This document shows, piece by piece, positions 23,184-31,746 of a DNA stretch of 64,000 nucleotides; within the stretch, counting starts at the first letter, position 1, and each line of letters opens with the position of its first letter. The stretch spans positions 868,001 through 932,000 of the forward strand of contig JACKET010000001.1 in assembly GCA_020632875.1 (NCBI GenBank), written 5' to 3'. Both the position numbers and the translations under genes were made by a program. This stretch comes from Alphaproteobacteria bacterium. Lineage in GTDB: Bacteria; Myxococcota_A; UBA796; GCA-2862545. The notes under the pieces are model-generated. The model was not told where the DNA came from and did no database searches. It was given only the letters and a program-made list of their open reading frames with translations.

Positions 23184-23726
23184 TTGCTCCGGATCCTCGT
23201 ACTCCTGTTCGCCCTCGCCGGGCCCCCCGCACACGCCACGACCGTCCTCGCGGTCGACGTGCAAGACCAGGCGCTCGAGTCCGACGCGCTGATCGAAGCC
23301 GTCGTGGGCACGTCCCACACGTTCGCGGGCGACCGGATGGTGTACACCGACACCGAGCTCTCGGTGGTCGGCGTCATCGGCGGCGAAGCGCCCACGAAGC
23401 TCACGATTCGCCAGGCGGGCGGCACGCTCGACGGCCGCACGACCTTCCTGCCCGGCGATGCCCGGCTCGAGCCTGGCCAGCGCATCGCGGCGTTCGTCCG
23501 GAAGATCGACGGCCAGTGGTACTTCACCGCCCTCGCGCAGAGCGTGTGGCACGTCGAGGGCGAAGGCCCGAAGGCCGCCGTGCATCGCGACGTCGACGGC
23601 TCGCACTTCATGGAGCGCAACGGCGACGGCGCCATCGTGCCGGCCATCCAGAGCCCGCTCGAGTACGCCACGTTGAACGAGCTCCTCGAGGCGTCGAAGG
23701 GCCTGACCTTCGGTGGTGCCCTGTGA
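23184..23726 (+). CDS. Secreted hypothetical protein coupled to a metalloprotease
   Basis: A 180-residue protein with a signal peptide (LRILVLLFALAGPPAHA, cleavage after AHA). The mature part is beta-rich and contains GDRMVYTDTELSVVGVI and GQRIAAFVRK. Many myxobacterial genomes encode a similar protein next to a matrixin-type protease; its role is unknown and may be that of an inhibitor or folding partner. TTG at 23184 is chosen because GAGAGG lies seven bases upstream and the signal peptide then starts at residue 1. The gene overlaps the protease gene by GTGA. Confidence 0.72.
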   Translation: MLRILVLLFALAGPPAHATTVLAVDVQDQALESDALIEAVVGTSHTFAGDRMVYTDTELSVVGVIGGEAPTKLTIRQAGGTLDGRTTFLPGDARLEPGQRIAAFVRKIDGQWYFTALAQSVWHVEGEGPKAAVHRDVDGSHFMERNGDGAIVPAIQSPLEYATLNELLEASKGLTFGGAL

Positions 23727-25438
23727 TTGCGGCCCTGCTGCTGCTGTCGCCCGACGCGGCGGCGTTCCAGCACATCGCGTTCTGCGGCAACACGCCCACG
23801 CACTGGAACGGCACCACCACGTGGCGGCTGACCACGTCGGGCGGCACGATGTACTCGGGCCTCACGAACGCCCAGGTCGAAGCCGCGATGGGAGCCGGGT
23901 TCGACGTGTGGCGCGACACGACCACGTGCTGCTCGGGCTTCACGCACCAGTACGGCGGCACCACCACCACCGGCTACTCGAGCCAGGACAACACGAACGC
24001 CATCGAGTTCGAAGAGTCCAACTGGCCCGCGTCGTTCGGCTCCGTCAACGTCACCATCGCGGTCACGCTGCCGCAGTGGGGCGGTGGCTGCGCCATCCAG
24101 AACTCCGACCAGCTCTACAACGCCGTGGGCTTCGACTTCACCGTCGTCAACAACCCCGGGTTCAACGACACGGATCTCCAGTCGATCGCCGCCCACGAGC
24201 ACGGCCACTGGCTCGGGCTCGACCACTCCGGCGTCGGCGCCGCGACGATGTTCGCGTCGTACTCGGGCGGCATCGGCCCGCGCTCGCTGCACGCCGACGA
24301 CGAAGCGGGCGTGTGCGACTCGCACCCCGGCACGTGCGGCCCGATGGAGACGAGCTGCGACAACAACGCCGACGACGACAGCGACGGCCTCGTCGACTGC
24401 GCCGACCCCGACTGCGGCGGCTTCGGCGGCTGCACGTGCCCCGTCGACGGCTTCGTGGGCTGCGACAACAGCGTCTCCGGCACCACCGTGGGCGGCTTCG
24501 ACACCGTCGACTCGTGGAGCTGTGCCAACTGGCAGACGACCGGCCCCGAGGCCGTCTACACCTTCACGCCGAACGAAGACGGGCCCGTCACCGTGACCCT
24601 CAGCGGGCTCACCGCCGACCTCGACCTGTTCGTCACCACCGAGAACCAGGGCGGCTGCGAGCCGAGCAACTGTGCGTCGAGCGGCCAGCAGGGCACGACC
24701 ACCGAGCAGATCACGTTCAACGGTTTCGCGGGCGTCACGTACGCCGTCGTGGCCGACGGATACGACGGTGCGCAGTCGGGCTTCACCATCACGACCGACT
24801 GCCCCGACCCCCAGGGCGGCGGCGACTGCGACCCGCTCGGCGGCACGCTCCCGTGCAACGGCTCGGTCCAGGGCAGCAACTTCGGCTTCTCGAACAACGT
24901 GCAGGACTACAGCTGCGCGGGGTGGGAGACGACCGGTCCCGAGGTCGTGTACCAGCTCACGCCCACCGCGTCCGGCACCGTGACCCTCGGCCTCACGAAC
25001 CTCACCGCCGATCTCGACCTGTTCGTCACCACGAGCGCGAGCGGGCAGTGCGATCCGGGCAGCTGTCTCGGGGTGAGCGGCAATTCCGACGCCAACCCCG
25101 AGTCGCTGAGCTTCAACGCTACGGCCGGCCAGACCTACATGGTCGTCGCCGACGGCTGGGATGGCGCCACCTCGAACTTCACGCTCTCGGCGACTTGCCC
25201 GGGCGGCGGCGATGCCGACGCGGATGCCGACTCCGACTCCGATGCGGACTCCGACGCCGATGCCGACAGCGACGCCGATGCGGATGCCGACGTCGACACG
25301 GATGCCGACTCCGACACCGACACCGGGTCGGTCGGCAACGTCTACGAGCCCGTGCCGACCTGCGGCTGCAACGCGTCGGGCCCCGGTGCGGCGTGGCTCG
25401 CGCTGCCACTGGCCCTGCTGTTCGTGCGCCGCCGCTGA
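23723..25438 (+). CDS. Secreted matrixin-type zinc metalloprotease with PPC repeats and a MYXO-CTERM tail
   Basis: A 571-residue extracellular protease. The signal peptide (IAALLLLSPDAAA) is followed by a metzincin domain with HEHGHWLGLDHS (zinc ligands His158, His162, His168; catalytic Glu159). Two PPC-like beta domains follow, each with WETTGPE/WQTTGPE and LTADLDLFVTT motifs. Then comes an Asp/Ala/Ser linker of about 40 residues and the MYXO-CTERM-like end: CGCN, a hydrophobic helix and RRR. The tail should be processed at the outer membrane, leaving a surface-anchored protein. GTG at 23723 overlaps the upstream stop. Confidence 0.92.
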   Translation: MIAALLLLSPDAAAFQHIAFCGNTPTHWNGTTTWRLTTSGGTMYSGLTNAQVEAAMGAGFDVWRDTTTCCSGFTHQYGGTTTTGYSSQDNTNAIEFEESNWPASFGSVNVTIAVTLPQWGGGCAIQNSDQLYNAVGFDFTVVNNPGFNDTDLQSIAAHEHGHWLGLDHSGVGAATMFASYSGGIGPRSLHADDEAGVCDSHPGTCGPMETSCDNNADDDSDGLVDCADPDCGGFGGCTCPVDGFVGCDNSVSGTTVGGFDTVDSWSCANWQTTGPEAVYTFTPNEDGPVTVTLSGLTADLDLFVTTENQGGCEPSNCASSGQQGTTTEQITFNGFAGVTYAVVADGYDGAQSGFTITTDCPDPQGGGDCDPLGGTLPCNGSVQGSNFGFSNNVQDYSCAGWETTGPEVVYQLTPTASGTVTLGLTNLTADLDLFVTTSASGQCDPGSCLGVSGNSDANPESLSFNATAGQTYMVVADGWDGATSNFTLSATCPGGGDADADADSDSDADSDADADSDADADADVDTDADSDTDTGSVGNVYEPVPTCGCNASGPGAAWLALPLALLFVRRR

Positions 25439-25452
25439 ACGCGCGATGAAGC

Positions 25453-25487
25453 CCGCGAGGACGCCGTGTGAAACGCCGTCCTCGCGG
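25453..25487 (+). terminator. 11-bp hairpin after the metalloprotease gene
   Basis: CCGCGAGGACG (25453-25463) pairs perfectly with CGTCCTCGCGG (25477-25487) around a 13-base loop. It lies 15 bases after the protease stop and before the methyltransferase gene, a good place for termination. There is no U-tract. Confidence 0.5.
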
Positions 25488-25522
25488 TGGACCCCGCCCG
25501 GCTCCCGCCATACCGGGCTGCC

Positions 25523-26473
25523 ATGGGACCCGACACGCTGATCGCGGCGCTCGAGCGCCGTGCCGAGCTGCTCGATTCGCTCGACGACACCGACTGCGTG
25601 CGGCTGCTGCACGGGATCGTCGAGGGCTGGCCGGGGGTCGCGGTCGACCGCTACGGGCCCGTGCTGCTCGTGCAGACCTGGCGCGAGCCCCTGGCGCCCG
25701 GCATGCTCGAGGCGCTCGCCGCGGTCGTGCCCTTCGACCTCGTGCCGGTGTGGAACCACCGCGCGGGTGGCGGCAGCCCCGGCCCGGTGCCCGACGAGGC
25801 CGTGGGCACCGAGCACGGCGTGCGGTTCGACGTGCGACCGCGACACCGGGGCAGCGACCCGCTGCTGTTCCTCGACTTCCGGGTGGCGCGCCGCTGGATC
25901 CGCGGGGCCGCCGGGGGCCGCAGCGTGCTGAACCTGTTCGCCTACACGTGCGGCATGGGCGTCGCGGCGGCGGTGGGCGGCGCCACGCGTGTGCTGAACG
26001 TCGACTTCGCCGCGTCGTCGCTCGACGTGGGGCGCGCGAACGCCGCGCTGAACGGCGTCGAGATGGGCTTCGTGCACGACGACGTGCACCCCGTGGTCCG
26101 CCAGCTCGCCGGGCTCCCGGTAGGGGGGCGACGCGGGCGCCAGCCCCGCTACACCCGCGTGTCCGCCGAGCTCTTCGACATCGTGGTGCTCGATCCGCCC
26201 CGCTGGGCGCGCTCGGCGTGGGGTGCGGTGGACGTCGTGCGCGACTACCCGAGCCTGTTCAAGCCCGCGCTGCTCGCGACCGCGCCGGGGGGCTGCGTGC
26301 TCGCGACGAACCACGTGCCGACCGTCCCGCTCGACGCCTGGCTCGCCATCCTCGAGCGAACCGCCGCGAAGGCCGGGCGCCCGCTCGCGGGCATCGACGT
26401 TCTCGAGCCCGATGCCGACTTCCCGAGCTTCGACGGCCAGCCGCCGCTGAAGATCGCCGTGTGTCGGGTCTGA
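25523..26473 (+). CDS. SAM-dependent methyltransferase, RlmI/RlmK-like
   Basis: A 316-residue class I methyltransferase. The SAM site is SVLNLFAYTCGMGVAAAVGG, and NVDFAASSLDVGRANAALNG is the acidic-loop motif that is nearly invariant in the RlmI/RlmKL group of 23S rRNA methyltransferases. LDPPRWARS is the substrate-side D-P-P motif. The N-terminal ~110 residues form the usual beta-rich RNA-binding region (GIVEGWPGVAVDRYG). There is no PUA domain, unlike E. coli RlmI. ATG at 25523 is favoured over an upstream GTG at 25487. It is one base from a small membrane-protein gene. Confidence 0.85.
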   Translation: MGPDTLIAALERRAELLDSLDDTDCVRLLHGIVEGWPGVAVDRYGPVLLVQTWREPLAPGMLEALAAVVPFDLVPVWNHRAGGGSPGPVPDEAVGTEHGVRFDVRPRHRGSDPLLFLDFRVARRWIRGAAGGRSVLNLFAYTCGMGVAAAVGGATRVLNVDFAASSLDVGRANAALNGVEMGFVHDDVHPVVRQLAGLPVGGRRGRQPRYTRVSAELFDIVVLDPPRWARSAWGAVDVVRDYPSLFKPALLATAPGGCVLATNHVPTVPLDAWLAILERTAAKAGRPLAGIDVLEPDADFPSFDGQPPLKIAVCRV

Positions 26474-26474
26474 C

Positions 26475-26858
26475 GTGCCGGAATGGACGACCGGGCTGTG
26501 GCCCGCGCTCACCGCCGTCTCGTTCGTCTTCGGCGTCACGACGTTCGTGGCGGCGCTCTTCGGGCTGCCCGTCGTGCTGGCCCGGATCCCGGCCGACTAT
26601 TTCGTGGCGGAGCAGCCGCCGATCGCGACCTCCACCCGCGTCCTCCGCAACGCCGTGGGCTGGCCGCTGCTCGTGCTGGGCCTGATCCTCATCCCGCTCC
26701 CCGGGCAGGGCCTGCTGACGGTGCTCGCGGGCCTCGTGCTCGCCGATGTGCCCGGCAAGCGGGCCCTCGCGCTGTTCCTGCTGCGCCGGGGTCCCGTGCG
26801 GCGCGCCGTCGACGCGATGCGCGGTCGTCGGGGTGTGGAGCCCCTGTTGCTGGAGTAG
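26475..26858 (+). CDS. Small membrane protein, PGPGW-like family
   Basis: A 127-residue protein with about three hydrophobic helices. PLPGQGLLTVLAGL and LADVPGKRALALFLLRRG match the conserved core of the putative transmembrane PGPGW family, in which a Pro-Gly-rich turn separates two helices. GTG at 26475 lies one base after the methyltransferase stop. No function is established for the family. Confidence 0.78.
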   Translation: MPEWTTGLWPALTAVSFVFGVTTFVAALFGLPVVLARIPADYFVAEQPPIATSTRVLRNAVGWPLLVLGLILIPLPGQGLLTVLAGLVLADVPGKRALALFLLRRGPVRRAVDAMRGRRGVEPLLLE

Positions 26859-26920
26859 CGATCGGTCTGGTACGATTCCCACAGCGGCATGTGGTCGCGT
26901 TTGTTGTTTTGGAGTTTGTG

Positions 26921-27985
26921 ATGCGTTCTCTGTTCGTGTGCGCGGGTCTGTTCGCGCTCGGTACCGCCTGCAGCGACTACGGGGTCCACAGCTTCGAGCC
27001 CGGCGCGGATGTCGGTCCTGTCGGTCCCGATGAGGTCGACGAAGCACCCCCCGTCGACGGCGTCGTGTCTCTCGGTGGCGTTCGCGGGCGCGTGTGCGGT
27101 CCCGACGGCTCCAGCTGGGTGTCGGGGGCCCTCGTCCGCGTGCAGCACGCGCAGGGCCTCTCCGAGGCCGTGACGGATGGCAACGGCTGGTTCCTCGTCG
27201 ACGGCATCCCGACCGGACAGGTCGAGGTCGTCATCACGAAGGGCTCGTTCTCGACGTTCTTCGTGATCGACGTGGTCGAAGGCCAGATCGCCGACCTCCC
27301 CGAGGAGGAGTGCCTCGAGCAGGGCACCACGCAGATCGCCGTGGTCACCGGCGAGTACGACCACATCCAGGAGATCCTGAACCACGTCGGCCTCACCTAC
27401 GACACGATCAACGGCGTGAATCCGGGCACCAGCACGGCGTTCCTGCGCAACCCCGCGCAGCTCGCGGCCTACGACGTGATCTTCTTCAACTGCGGCATGA
27501 GCGACGCCTGGCTGCAGTACGACGCCGAGGTCGCGCAGAACCTCCGCACGTTCGTCGAGAACGGCGGCTCGATCTACGCGAGCGACTGGGCGTACTACCT
27601 CGTCGAGGCGAGCTTCCGCGACCAGAACCGGTTCAGCGGCGACGACTACCAGCCCGGCTCCGCCTACGTCGGTCTGCCCGGGATGATCACGGCGAACGTC
27701 ATCGACCCGAACATGCAGCAGCTGCTCGGGAGCAACGTCGCCCAGATCAACTACGACCTCGACAGCTGGGCCGCGATGGTCGACGCGAACGGCGCCGAGG
27801 TGCTGATCGAAGGCCAGTACGAGTTCTGGAACCAGGACTACTGGAGCACCGGCACCCGCTACGCCCCACTGGCGTCGCGCTTCCACTACGGCCAGGGCAC
27901 CGTGATCTACACGAGCTTCCACAACGAGCAGCAGACGACGTTCGACATGGACCTCATCCTGCAGGACATCGTGCTCAGCCTCTGA
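26921..27985 (+). CDS. Lipoprotein with a carboxypeptidase-regulatory-like domain
   Basis: A 354-residue lipoprotein; the lipobox is ALGTAC with the acylated Cys near residue 18. Residues ~55-115 look like a carboxypeptidase-regulatory-like beta sandwich (VRGRVCGPDGSSWVSGALVRV, TDGNGWFLVDGIPTG). From ~145 a flavodoxin-like or ThuA-like domain seems to begin (IAVVTGEYDHIQEILNHVG), continuing through NLRTFVENGGSIYASDWA. The likely site is the outer membrane. ATG at 26921 has GGAG eight bases upstream. The ligand or activity is unknown. Confidence 0.78.
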   Translation: MRSLFVCAGLFALGTACSDYGVHSFEPGADVGPVGPDEVDEAPPVDGVVSLGGVRGRVCGPDGSSWVSGALVRVQHAQGLSEAVTDGNGWFLVDGIPTGQVEVVITKGSFSTFFVIDVVEGQIADLPEEECLEQGTTQIAVVTGEYDHIQEILNHVGLTYDTINGVNPGTSTAFLRNPAQLAAYDVIFFNCGMSDAWLQYDAEVAQNLRTFVENGGSIYASDWAYYLVEASFRDQNRFSGDDYQPGSAYVGLPGMITANVIDPNMQQLLGSNVAQINYDLDSWAAMVDANGAEVLIEGQYEFWNQDYWSTGTRYAPLASRFHYGQGTVIYTSFHNEQQTTFDMDLILQDIVLSL

Positions 27986-28072
27986 CCGTATCCATCGACG
28001 GTACGCTTTGTCGGCCGGTTCCGCGCGGGTCCGGCCTCCGTCCGGGTACCTCTGTACCCAACGGAGGGCGGA

Positions 28073-28831
28073 ATGCGCGTCGGACTGCTGGTGCTCGGGC
28101 TCGTGGGATGTGGGACGGACGCGGAGGTGGTCGAGACGCTCGATCTCTCCGGCCTGCTCGGGGACGAAGACCCCGGCGTGACGGGGGTGGACGTGACCGG
28201 CGACGGCGCGATCGTCCTGTCGACGTGGACCGACGGGCTGTGGCGCATCGAGGACGGCGAGGCCGAGCAGCTCCTGACGGTGGGCGCGATGGTGGACGCG
28301 GGCCTGCCGAGCTCACTGACCGACGTGGCCGTGCTCGGCGACGGGCGCATCGCGATGACCGTGCCCGGCATCGGGCTCCTCTACGACCCGGCGGATGGCT
28401 CGGTCGTGCAGCACTTCTGCTACGAGCCGGGCGACTGGGGCGACTGGGAGGTCCAGCGGCAGGAGACCGACAGCCTCGCGTACGACGCCGCGACGGACCG
28501 CCTGATCGCGCAGCCGGTGACGCTGACCGACGAGCGGCCCGATCGCGCCGACGTGGCGGAGTTCGACCGCACGACCGGCACGCCGCTCGCGTGGCACACG
28601 CTGGCCGACCGCCGATTCCTGGCGTCGGCCCTCGCCGTCACGCCAGACGGCATCCTGCTCGCCGAAGACGGCGTGCTGTACGACTACGCGCTCGGCGACG
28701 ACGCGCCGGTCCGCCGCACCGACCTCGGGAGGGTCGGCCTGGCCCACGTCGAGGGGCTCGCGGTCACCGACGAGAGGCTGCTCGTGCTCGACGGTCGGAG
28801 CTACGAGATCGCCTGGGTGCGGGCCTGGTAG
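28073..28831 (+). CDS. Lipoprotein with a predicted beta-propeller
   Basis: A 252-residue lipoprotein with a short signal sequence and lipobox LGLVGC. The mature part repeats a strand-turn pattern (VTGVDVTGDGAIVLST, TDVAVLGDGRIAMTV, ASALAVTPDGILLAE, HVEGLAVTDERLLVLD), consistent with a small beta-propeller such as a phytase-like or SMP-30-like fold. No catalytic residues are recognisable. A GGAG precedes the ATG. Confidence 0.75.
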   Translation: MRVGLLVLGLVGCGTDAEVVETLDLSGLLGDEDPGVTGVDVTGDGAIVLSTWTDGLWRIEDGEAEQLLTVGAMVDAGLPSSLTDVAVLGDGRIAMTVPGIGLLYDPADGSVVQHFCYEPGDWGDWEVQRQETDSLAYDAATDRLIAQPVTLTDERPDRADVAEFDRTTGTPLAWHTLADRRFLASALAVTPDGILLAEDGVLYDYALGDDAPVRRTDLGRVGLAHVEGLAVTDERLLVLDGRSYEIAWVRAW

Positions 28832-28840
28832 GGGTTCCGA

Positions 28841-28883
28841 TTCCGTCGGGACGACACCCGCTCGCGGGCCGTGTCCGACGGAA
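28841..28883 (+). terminator. Hairpin after the propeller lipoprotein gene
   Basis: TTCCGTCGG (28841-28849) pairs perfectly with CCGACGGAA (28875-28883); inner ACAC/GTGT and CCG/CGG pairs extend it. It begins ten bases after the stop codon. No strong T-run follows. Confidence 0.5.
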
Positions 28884-28890
28884 CGGAAGC

Positions 28891-28924
28891 GGGGGAGCCG
28901 GTGGCTTCGTGCCACCCGGCCCCC
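28891..28924 (-). terminator. Hairpin after the RRM gene
   Basis: GGGGGAGCCGGTGGC and GCCACCCGGCCCCC form a near-perfect stem with loop TTCGT. On the minus strand it starts 12 bases after the RRM stop codon. The stem is stable, but there is no U-tract, so termination may be partial. Confidence 0.5.
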
Positions 28925-28936
28925 ACCCGCAGGGGT

Positions 28937-29242
28937 CTACCAGCGATCGTTGCGGCGGTCGTCGCGACCACCACGGCGATCACCGCCACGGCTGTCGTTG
29001 CGCTGCTGGGCTTCGTTCACGCGGATCGTGCGACCGTCGAGCATGCTGCCGTCGAGCGCCTTGATGGCCTGATCGGCCTCGCTCGCGTCGTTGAACGTCA
29101 CGAAGCCGAAGCCGCGGGAGCGCCCGGTGTCGCGGTCGCTGATGACCTTGGCCTCGCTGACGTCGCCGTACGGGCTGAACGCTTCGGAGAGGGCATGATC
29201 GTCCGTGCCCCAGGAGAGGCCACCTACAAACAGTTTCTTCAT
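28937..29242 (-). CDS. RNA-recognition-motif (RRM) RNA-binding protein
   Basis: A 101-residue protein. One RRM domain spans ~1-82 with RNP2 KLFVGGL and RNP1 RGFGFVTF intact. The tail is rich in Arg, Gly and Asp (RGG-like), typical of cyanobacterial and deltaproteobacterial Rbp proteins, which are often cold-induced. The mRNA has a 257-base space upstream with three hairpins, two of which expose CTCC in the loop (see 29243-29499). ATG at 29242 lacks a strong ribosome binding site, which fits structured-leader control. Confidence 0.93.
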   Translation of the reverse strand: MKKLFVGGLSWGTDDHALSEAFSPYGDVSEAKVISDRDTGRSRGFGFVTFNDASEADQAIKALDGSMLDGRTIRVNEAQQRNDSRGGDRRGGRDDRRNDRW

Positions 29243-29499
29243 TTCACTTTCTCGTCTCTGGCGCCCGGTGGAGCCGGGTGCCTTGATGTCGGACAGGAGG
29301 TCCGATCTCCGAGGCGGTCACTCGCCGCCACATCCAGACCGCCACTGCATTCTCATGATGCGGCGGTTCGGATGGACCCTCGTACCCCGGTTCGTGCGCG
29401 CGCGCTCCGAATTTCCCTCGACCGGGAGCCTTCAGCGGCTTGAAGCCGCTGACTCCTCCCTGTGAATTCGTTCGGAAGCCTGCATCGGACCGGGTCGGA
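29243..29499 (-). promoter_or_regulatory. Structured upstream region of the RRM gene
   Basis: No gene is supported here. Three inverted repeats are visible. TCAGCGGCTT/AAGCCGCTGA (29432-29452, one-base centre) is 10 bp and perfect. TCGGAC/GTCCGA (29289-29305) has loop CTCCT on the mRNA. GGCGCCCGG/CCGGGTGCC (29260-29282) has loop CTCCA on the mRNA. The latter two lie just upstream of the RRM start and could control its translation. The first, nearest the oxidoreductase gene, could instead belong to that gene's 3' end. Confidence 0.4.
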
Positions 29500-30498
29500 T
29501 CAGCGCACGCGGATGGCGACCTTTCCGCGGATCCGCCCCGTCTCGCCGTACGCATGGGCCTCGGCGATCGCGTCGAGGGGGAAGACCCGGTCGACCACCG
29601 CCCGGATCGCGCCCTGCTCGACGAGGGCGGCGATCTCGGCCAGCTCGTCGCCCCTCGGCCGCTTGACCACGGTGGAGGCGTCGATGCCCATGCGCCAGCC
29701 CTGCACCTTGAGCTGGAGGATGTGCAGCCCGGTGGCCGCGACACCGAGGTTGGCCCCGAAGCGCTCGGTGTTCTCGGGCAGGCCGCTCACGATGCTCGCG
29801 AGCCGGCCGCCCTTCTTCACCAGCGGCAGCGCGCGCTGCGTCTCTTCGTGGCCCATCGTGTCGAGCACGAGGTCGAGGTCGGAGAGCACGTCTTCGAAGC
29901 GCGTGGTGCGGTAGTCGATCACCTCGTCGGCGCCGAGGCCCCGCACGAGCTCGGCGTTCTTCTCGCTGCACGTCGTCGCGACCCATGCGCCGTGGTGCTT
30001 CGCGAGCTGGATGGCGAACGAGCCCACGCCACCCGACCCCGCCATGACGAACACCCGCTGGCCCGTACGCTCGCGGAGCTTCGGCATCAGGCACTGCCAC
30101 GCCGTGAGCCCGACGAGCGGCAGGGTGGCGGCCTCTTCGTGCGTGAGGTTGGACGGTTTCTTCGCGATCTCGGCGGCTTCGACGACCGTCTGCTCGGCGT
30201 AGCAGCCCGGGGCGGTGTGGGCGGGCGACCCGAACACCTCGTCACCCACCGCGAAGGCCGTCACCGCCGATCCGATCTCGCTCACCACACCCGAGAAATC
30301 CATGCCGAGCGCGCGCGGGAGGCGGTAGCGCACCGCCCCGCGCTGCTTGCCGGCGCGGATCTTCCAGTCGATCGGGTTGATCGAGCTGGCGTGGATGTCG
30401 ACCCGGACCTCGGTGGGCCGGGTGAGGGGAGGGGCGTCGACCTCGCGCACGACGAGGTTCGATGGAGGCCCGTATTCGTCGATGACCGCTGCGCGCAT
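29500..30498 (-). CDS. Quinone oxidoreductase-like MDR protein (zinc-independent)
   Basis: A 332-residue medium-chain dehydrogenase/reductase. ASSINPIDWKIRAG and LPRALGMDFSGVVSEIGS are typical of the NADPH:quinone oxidoreductase branch, and VFVMAGSGGVGSFAIQLAKHHG is the NADPH-binding Rossmann motif. There are no catalytic zinc ligands. ATG at 30498 gives the standard MRAAVIDEYG start. It probably reduces quinones or enones. It is divergent from the cyclase gene, with 34 bases between starts. Confidence 0.9.
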   Translation of the reverse strand: MRAAVIDEYGPPSNLVVREVDAPPLTRPTEVRVDIHASSINPIDWKIRAGKQRGAVRYRLPRALGMDFSGVVSEIGSAVTAFAVGDEVFGSPAHTAPGCYAEQTVVEAAEIAKKPSNLTHEEAATLPLVGLTAWQCLMPKLRERTGQRVFVMAGSGGVGSFAIQLAKHHGAWVATTCSEKNAELVRGLGADEVIDYRTTRFEDVLSDLDLVLDTMGHEETQRALPLVKKGGRLASIVSGLPENTERFGANLGVAATGLHILQLKVQGWRMGIDASTVVKRPRGDELAEIAALVEQGAIRAVVDRVFPLDAIAEAHAYGETGRIRGKVAIRVR

Positions 30499-30532
30499 GC
30501 CCCCGTCTATCCCCCTGGGGTAGGCTGGGCGC

Positions 30533-31744
30533 ATGACCGGCGCCGAATCCCTGCGGGGCGAGCTCGCGGCGTCCATCGACCGGACGCTGGTGGCCGAGGC
30601 TCGCCGCAACGAGCTGACCATCGCGCTGGTCCGGTTCGCGACGGCGCTCGGGATGATCGGGTTCGAGATCTGGCTGTTCGTCGGGGGCTCGAAGCTCGAC
30701 GGCGCCATCGTGCCCGCCGCGGGCCTGACCATCGGATTCGCCGTGTGGGCGGGCGTTCTCGCGGCCTACCTGCGGCAGGGCCGGTGGAGCCCGGTGATCC
30801 CGTGGCTCGTGCCGTGCGTCGACCTCGTGTACTTCGCGATGCGGCAGGGGCTGTCGTTCGCGATGGTGGGCGTCGCGCACTTCAAGGACGTGCAGGACCT
30901 CACGACCGTGTTGGGCTTCGCCGCGGTGCTCACGCTCACCGGGGCCTACCGCCTGAGCCAGCGATCCGTGGCGCTGGCCGCGGGGCTCGGATTCGCGATC
31001 TACGTCGTGTTCGCCGCGCTGATCGAGCTGCATCCGTTCTTCGCGCTCATCCATCTGCTGCTGCTCGGTGCCATGGCCGGCGCGGCGACGGGCCTGACGG
31101 CCATCGTCCAGCGCGCCGTGCACGGCGAGGTGACGCGCCTCACGCTCGCCCGGCTCCTCCCCGCGCCCGTGCTCGAAGCCGCCGATGCCGACCCGCTCGC
31201 CCTGCTCGCCGAGCCGCGGAGCCTCGAGGCCACCGTGGTGGTGACCGACCTGCGCGGCTTCACGCACTGGGCCGAGCACCGCACGCCGCTCGAGGTGCTG
31301 GCGTTCCTCAACACGGTGCAGGGCGCGCTGGCCGAGGTGGTGCACCGCCACGGCGGCACGGTCGACAAGTTCATGGGCGACGGGATGCTCGCGGTGTTCG
31401 GCGCGCCCGAGCCGTGCGCCGACCACGCGCTCCGCGCGGTCTCGGCGGCCCGCGAGATGCTCGGCGTCGTCGAGCGCATCGGCACGGTGCAGCTCGGCAT
31501 CGGCATCCACTCGGGCGAGCTCGTGGTGGGCTGCCTGGGCTCGGGGGTGCGCATGGAGTTCACGGTGCTCGGCGACACTGTGAACATGGCGTCCCGCCTC
31601 GAGGCCGCGACCAAGGAGCACGGCGTGCCGGTTCTCGTCAGCGGCCCGACCGCGGCGCAGGTCCCGCCGGACGGGATGCGCCGGGTGGGCGAGGTCGCGA
31701 TCCGCGGCCGCGACGCCCACATCGAGGTGTTCACCCTCGTGTGA
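30533..31744 (+). CDS. Membrane-bound class III adenylate/guanylate cyclase
   Basis: A 403-residue protein. The N-terminal ~190 residues contain about six membrane helices with no known sensor domain. The C-terminal ~180 residues are a class III cyclase domain: VVTDLRGFT (metal Asp239), DKFMGDGMLAVFG (metal Asp283) and VLGDTVNMASRLEA, which carries the transition-state Asn and Arg. The complete catalytic set suggests an active enzyme; the Asp in LGDTVN favours ATP. Cyclic-nucleotide-binding proteins are encoded at 40466 and 55024. Confidence 0.9.
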   Translation: MTGAESLRGELAASIDRTLVAEARRNELTIALVRFATALGMIGFEIWLFVGGSKLDGAIVPAAGLTIGFAVWAGVLAAYLRQGRWSPVIPWLVPCVDLVYFAMRQGLSFAMVGVAHFKDVQDLTTVLGFAAVLTLTGAYRLSQRSVALAAGLGFAIYVVFAALIELHPFFALIHLLLLGAMAGAATGLTAIVQRAVHGEVTRLTLARLLPAPVLEAADADPLALLAEPRSLEATVVVTDLRGFTHWAEHRTPLEVLAFLNTVQGALAEVVHRHGGTVDKFMGDGMLAVFGAPEPCADHALRAVSAAREMLGVVERIGTVQLGIGIHSGELVVGCLGSGVRMEFTVLGDTVNMASRLEAATKEHGVPVLVSGPTAAQVPPDGMRRVGEVAIRGRDAHIEVFTLV

Positions 31745-31746
31745 CG

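Noticed and set aside
25200..25330. Short-period repeat that could be mistaken for a CRISPR array
   Set aside because: It is the in-frame Asp/Ala/Ser linker of the metalloprotease, with no spacers. No CRISPR repeat-spacer pattern occurs anywhere in the window.
21740..26539. A 1599-codon minus-strand open frame
   Set aside because: Only the part up to 23089 is a real gene. The rest is antisense to the metalloprotease, methyltransferase and membrane-protein genes and is low-complexity Arg/Gly/Val/Asp sequence produced by GC bias.
26868..26900. Possible sigma-54 promoter (TGGTAC...) before the carboxypeptidase-regulatory-like lipoprotein
   Set aside because: The GC element at -12 is missing and the spacing does not match TGGCAC-N5-TTGCA.
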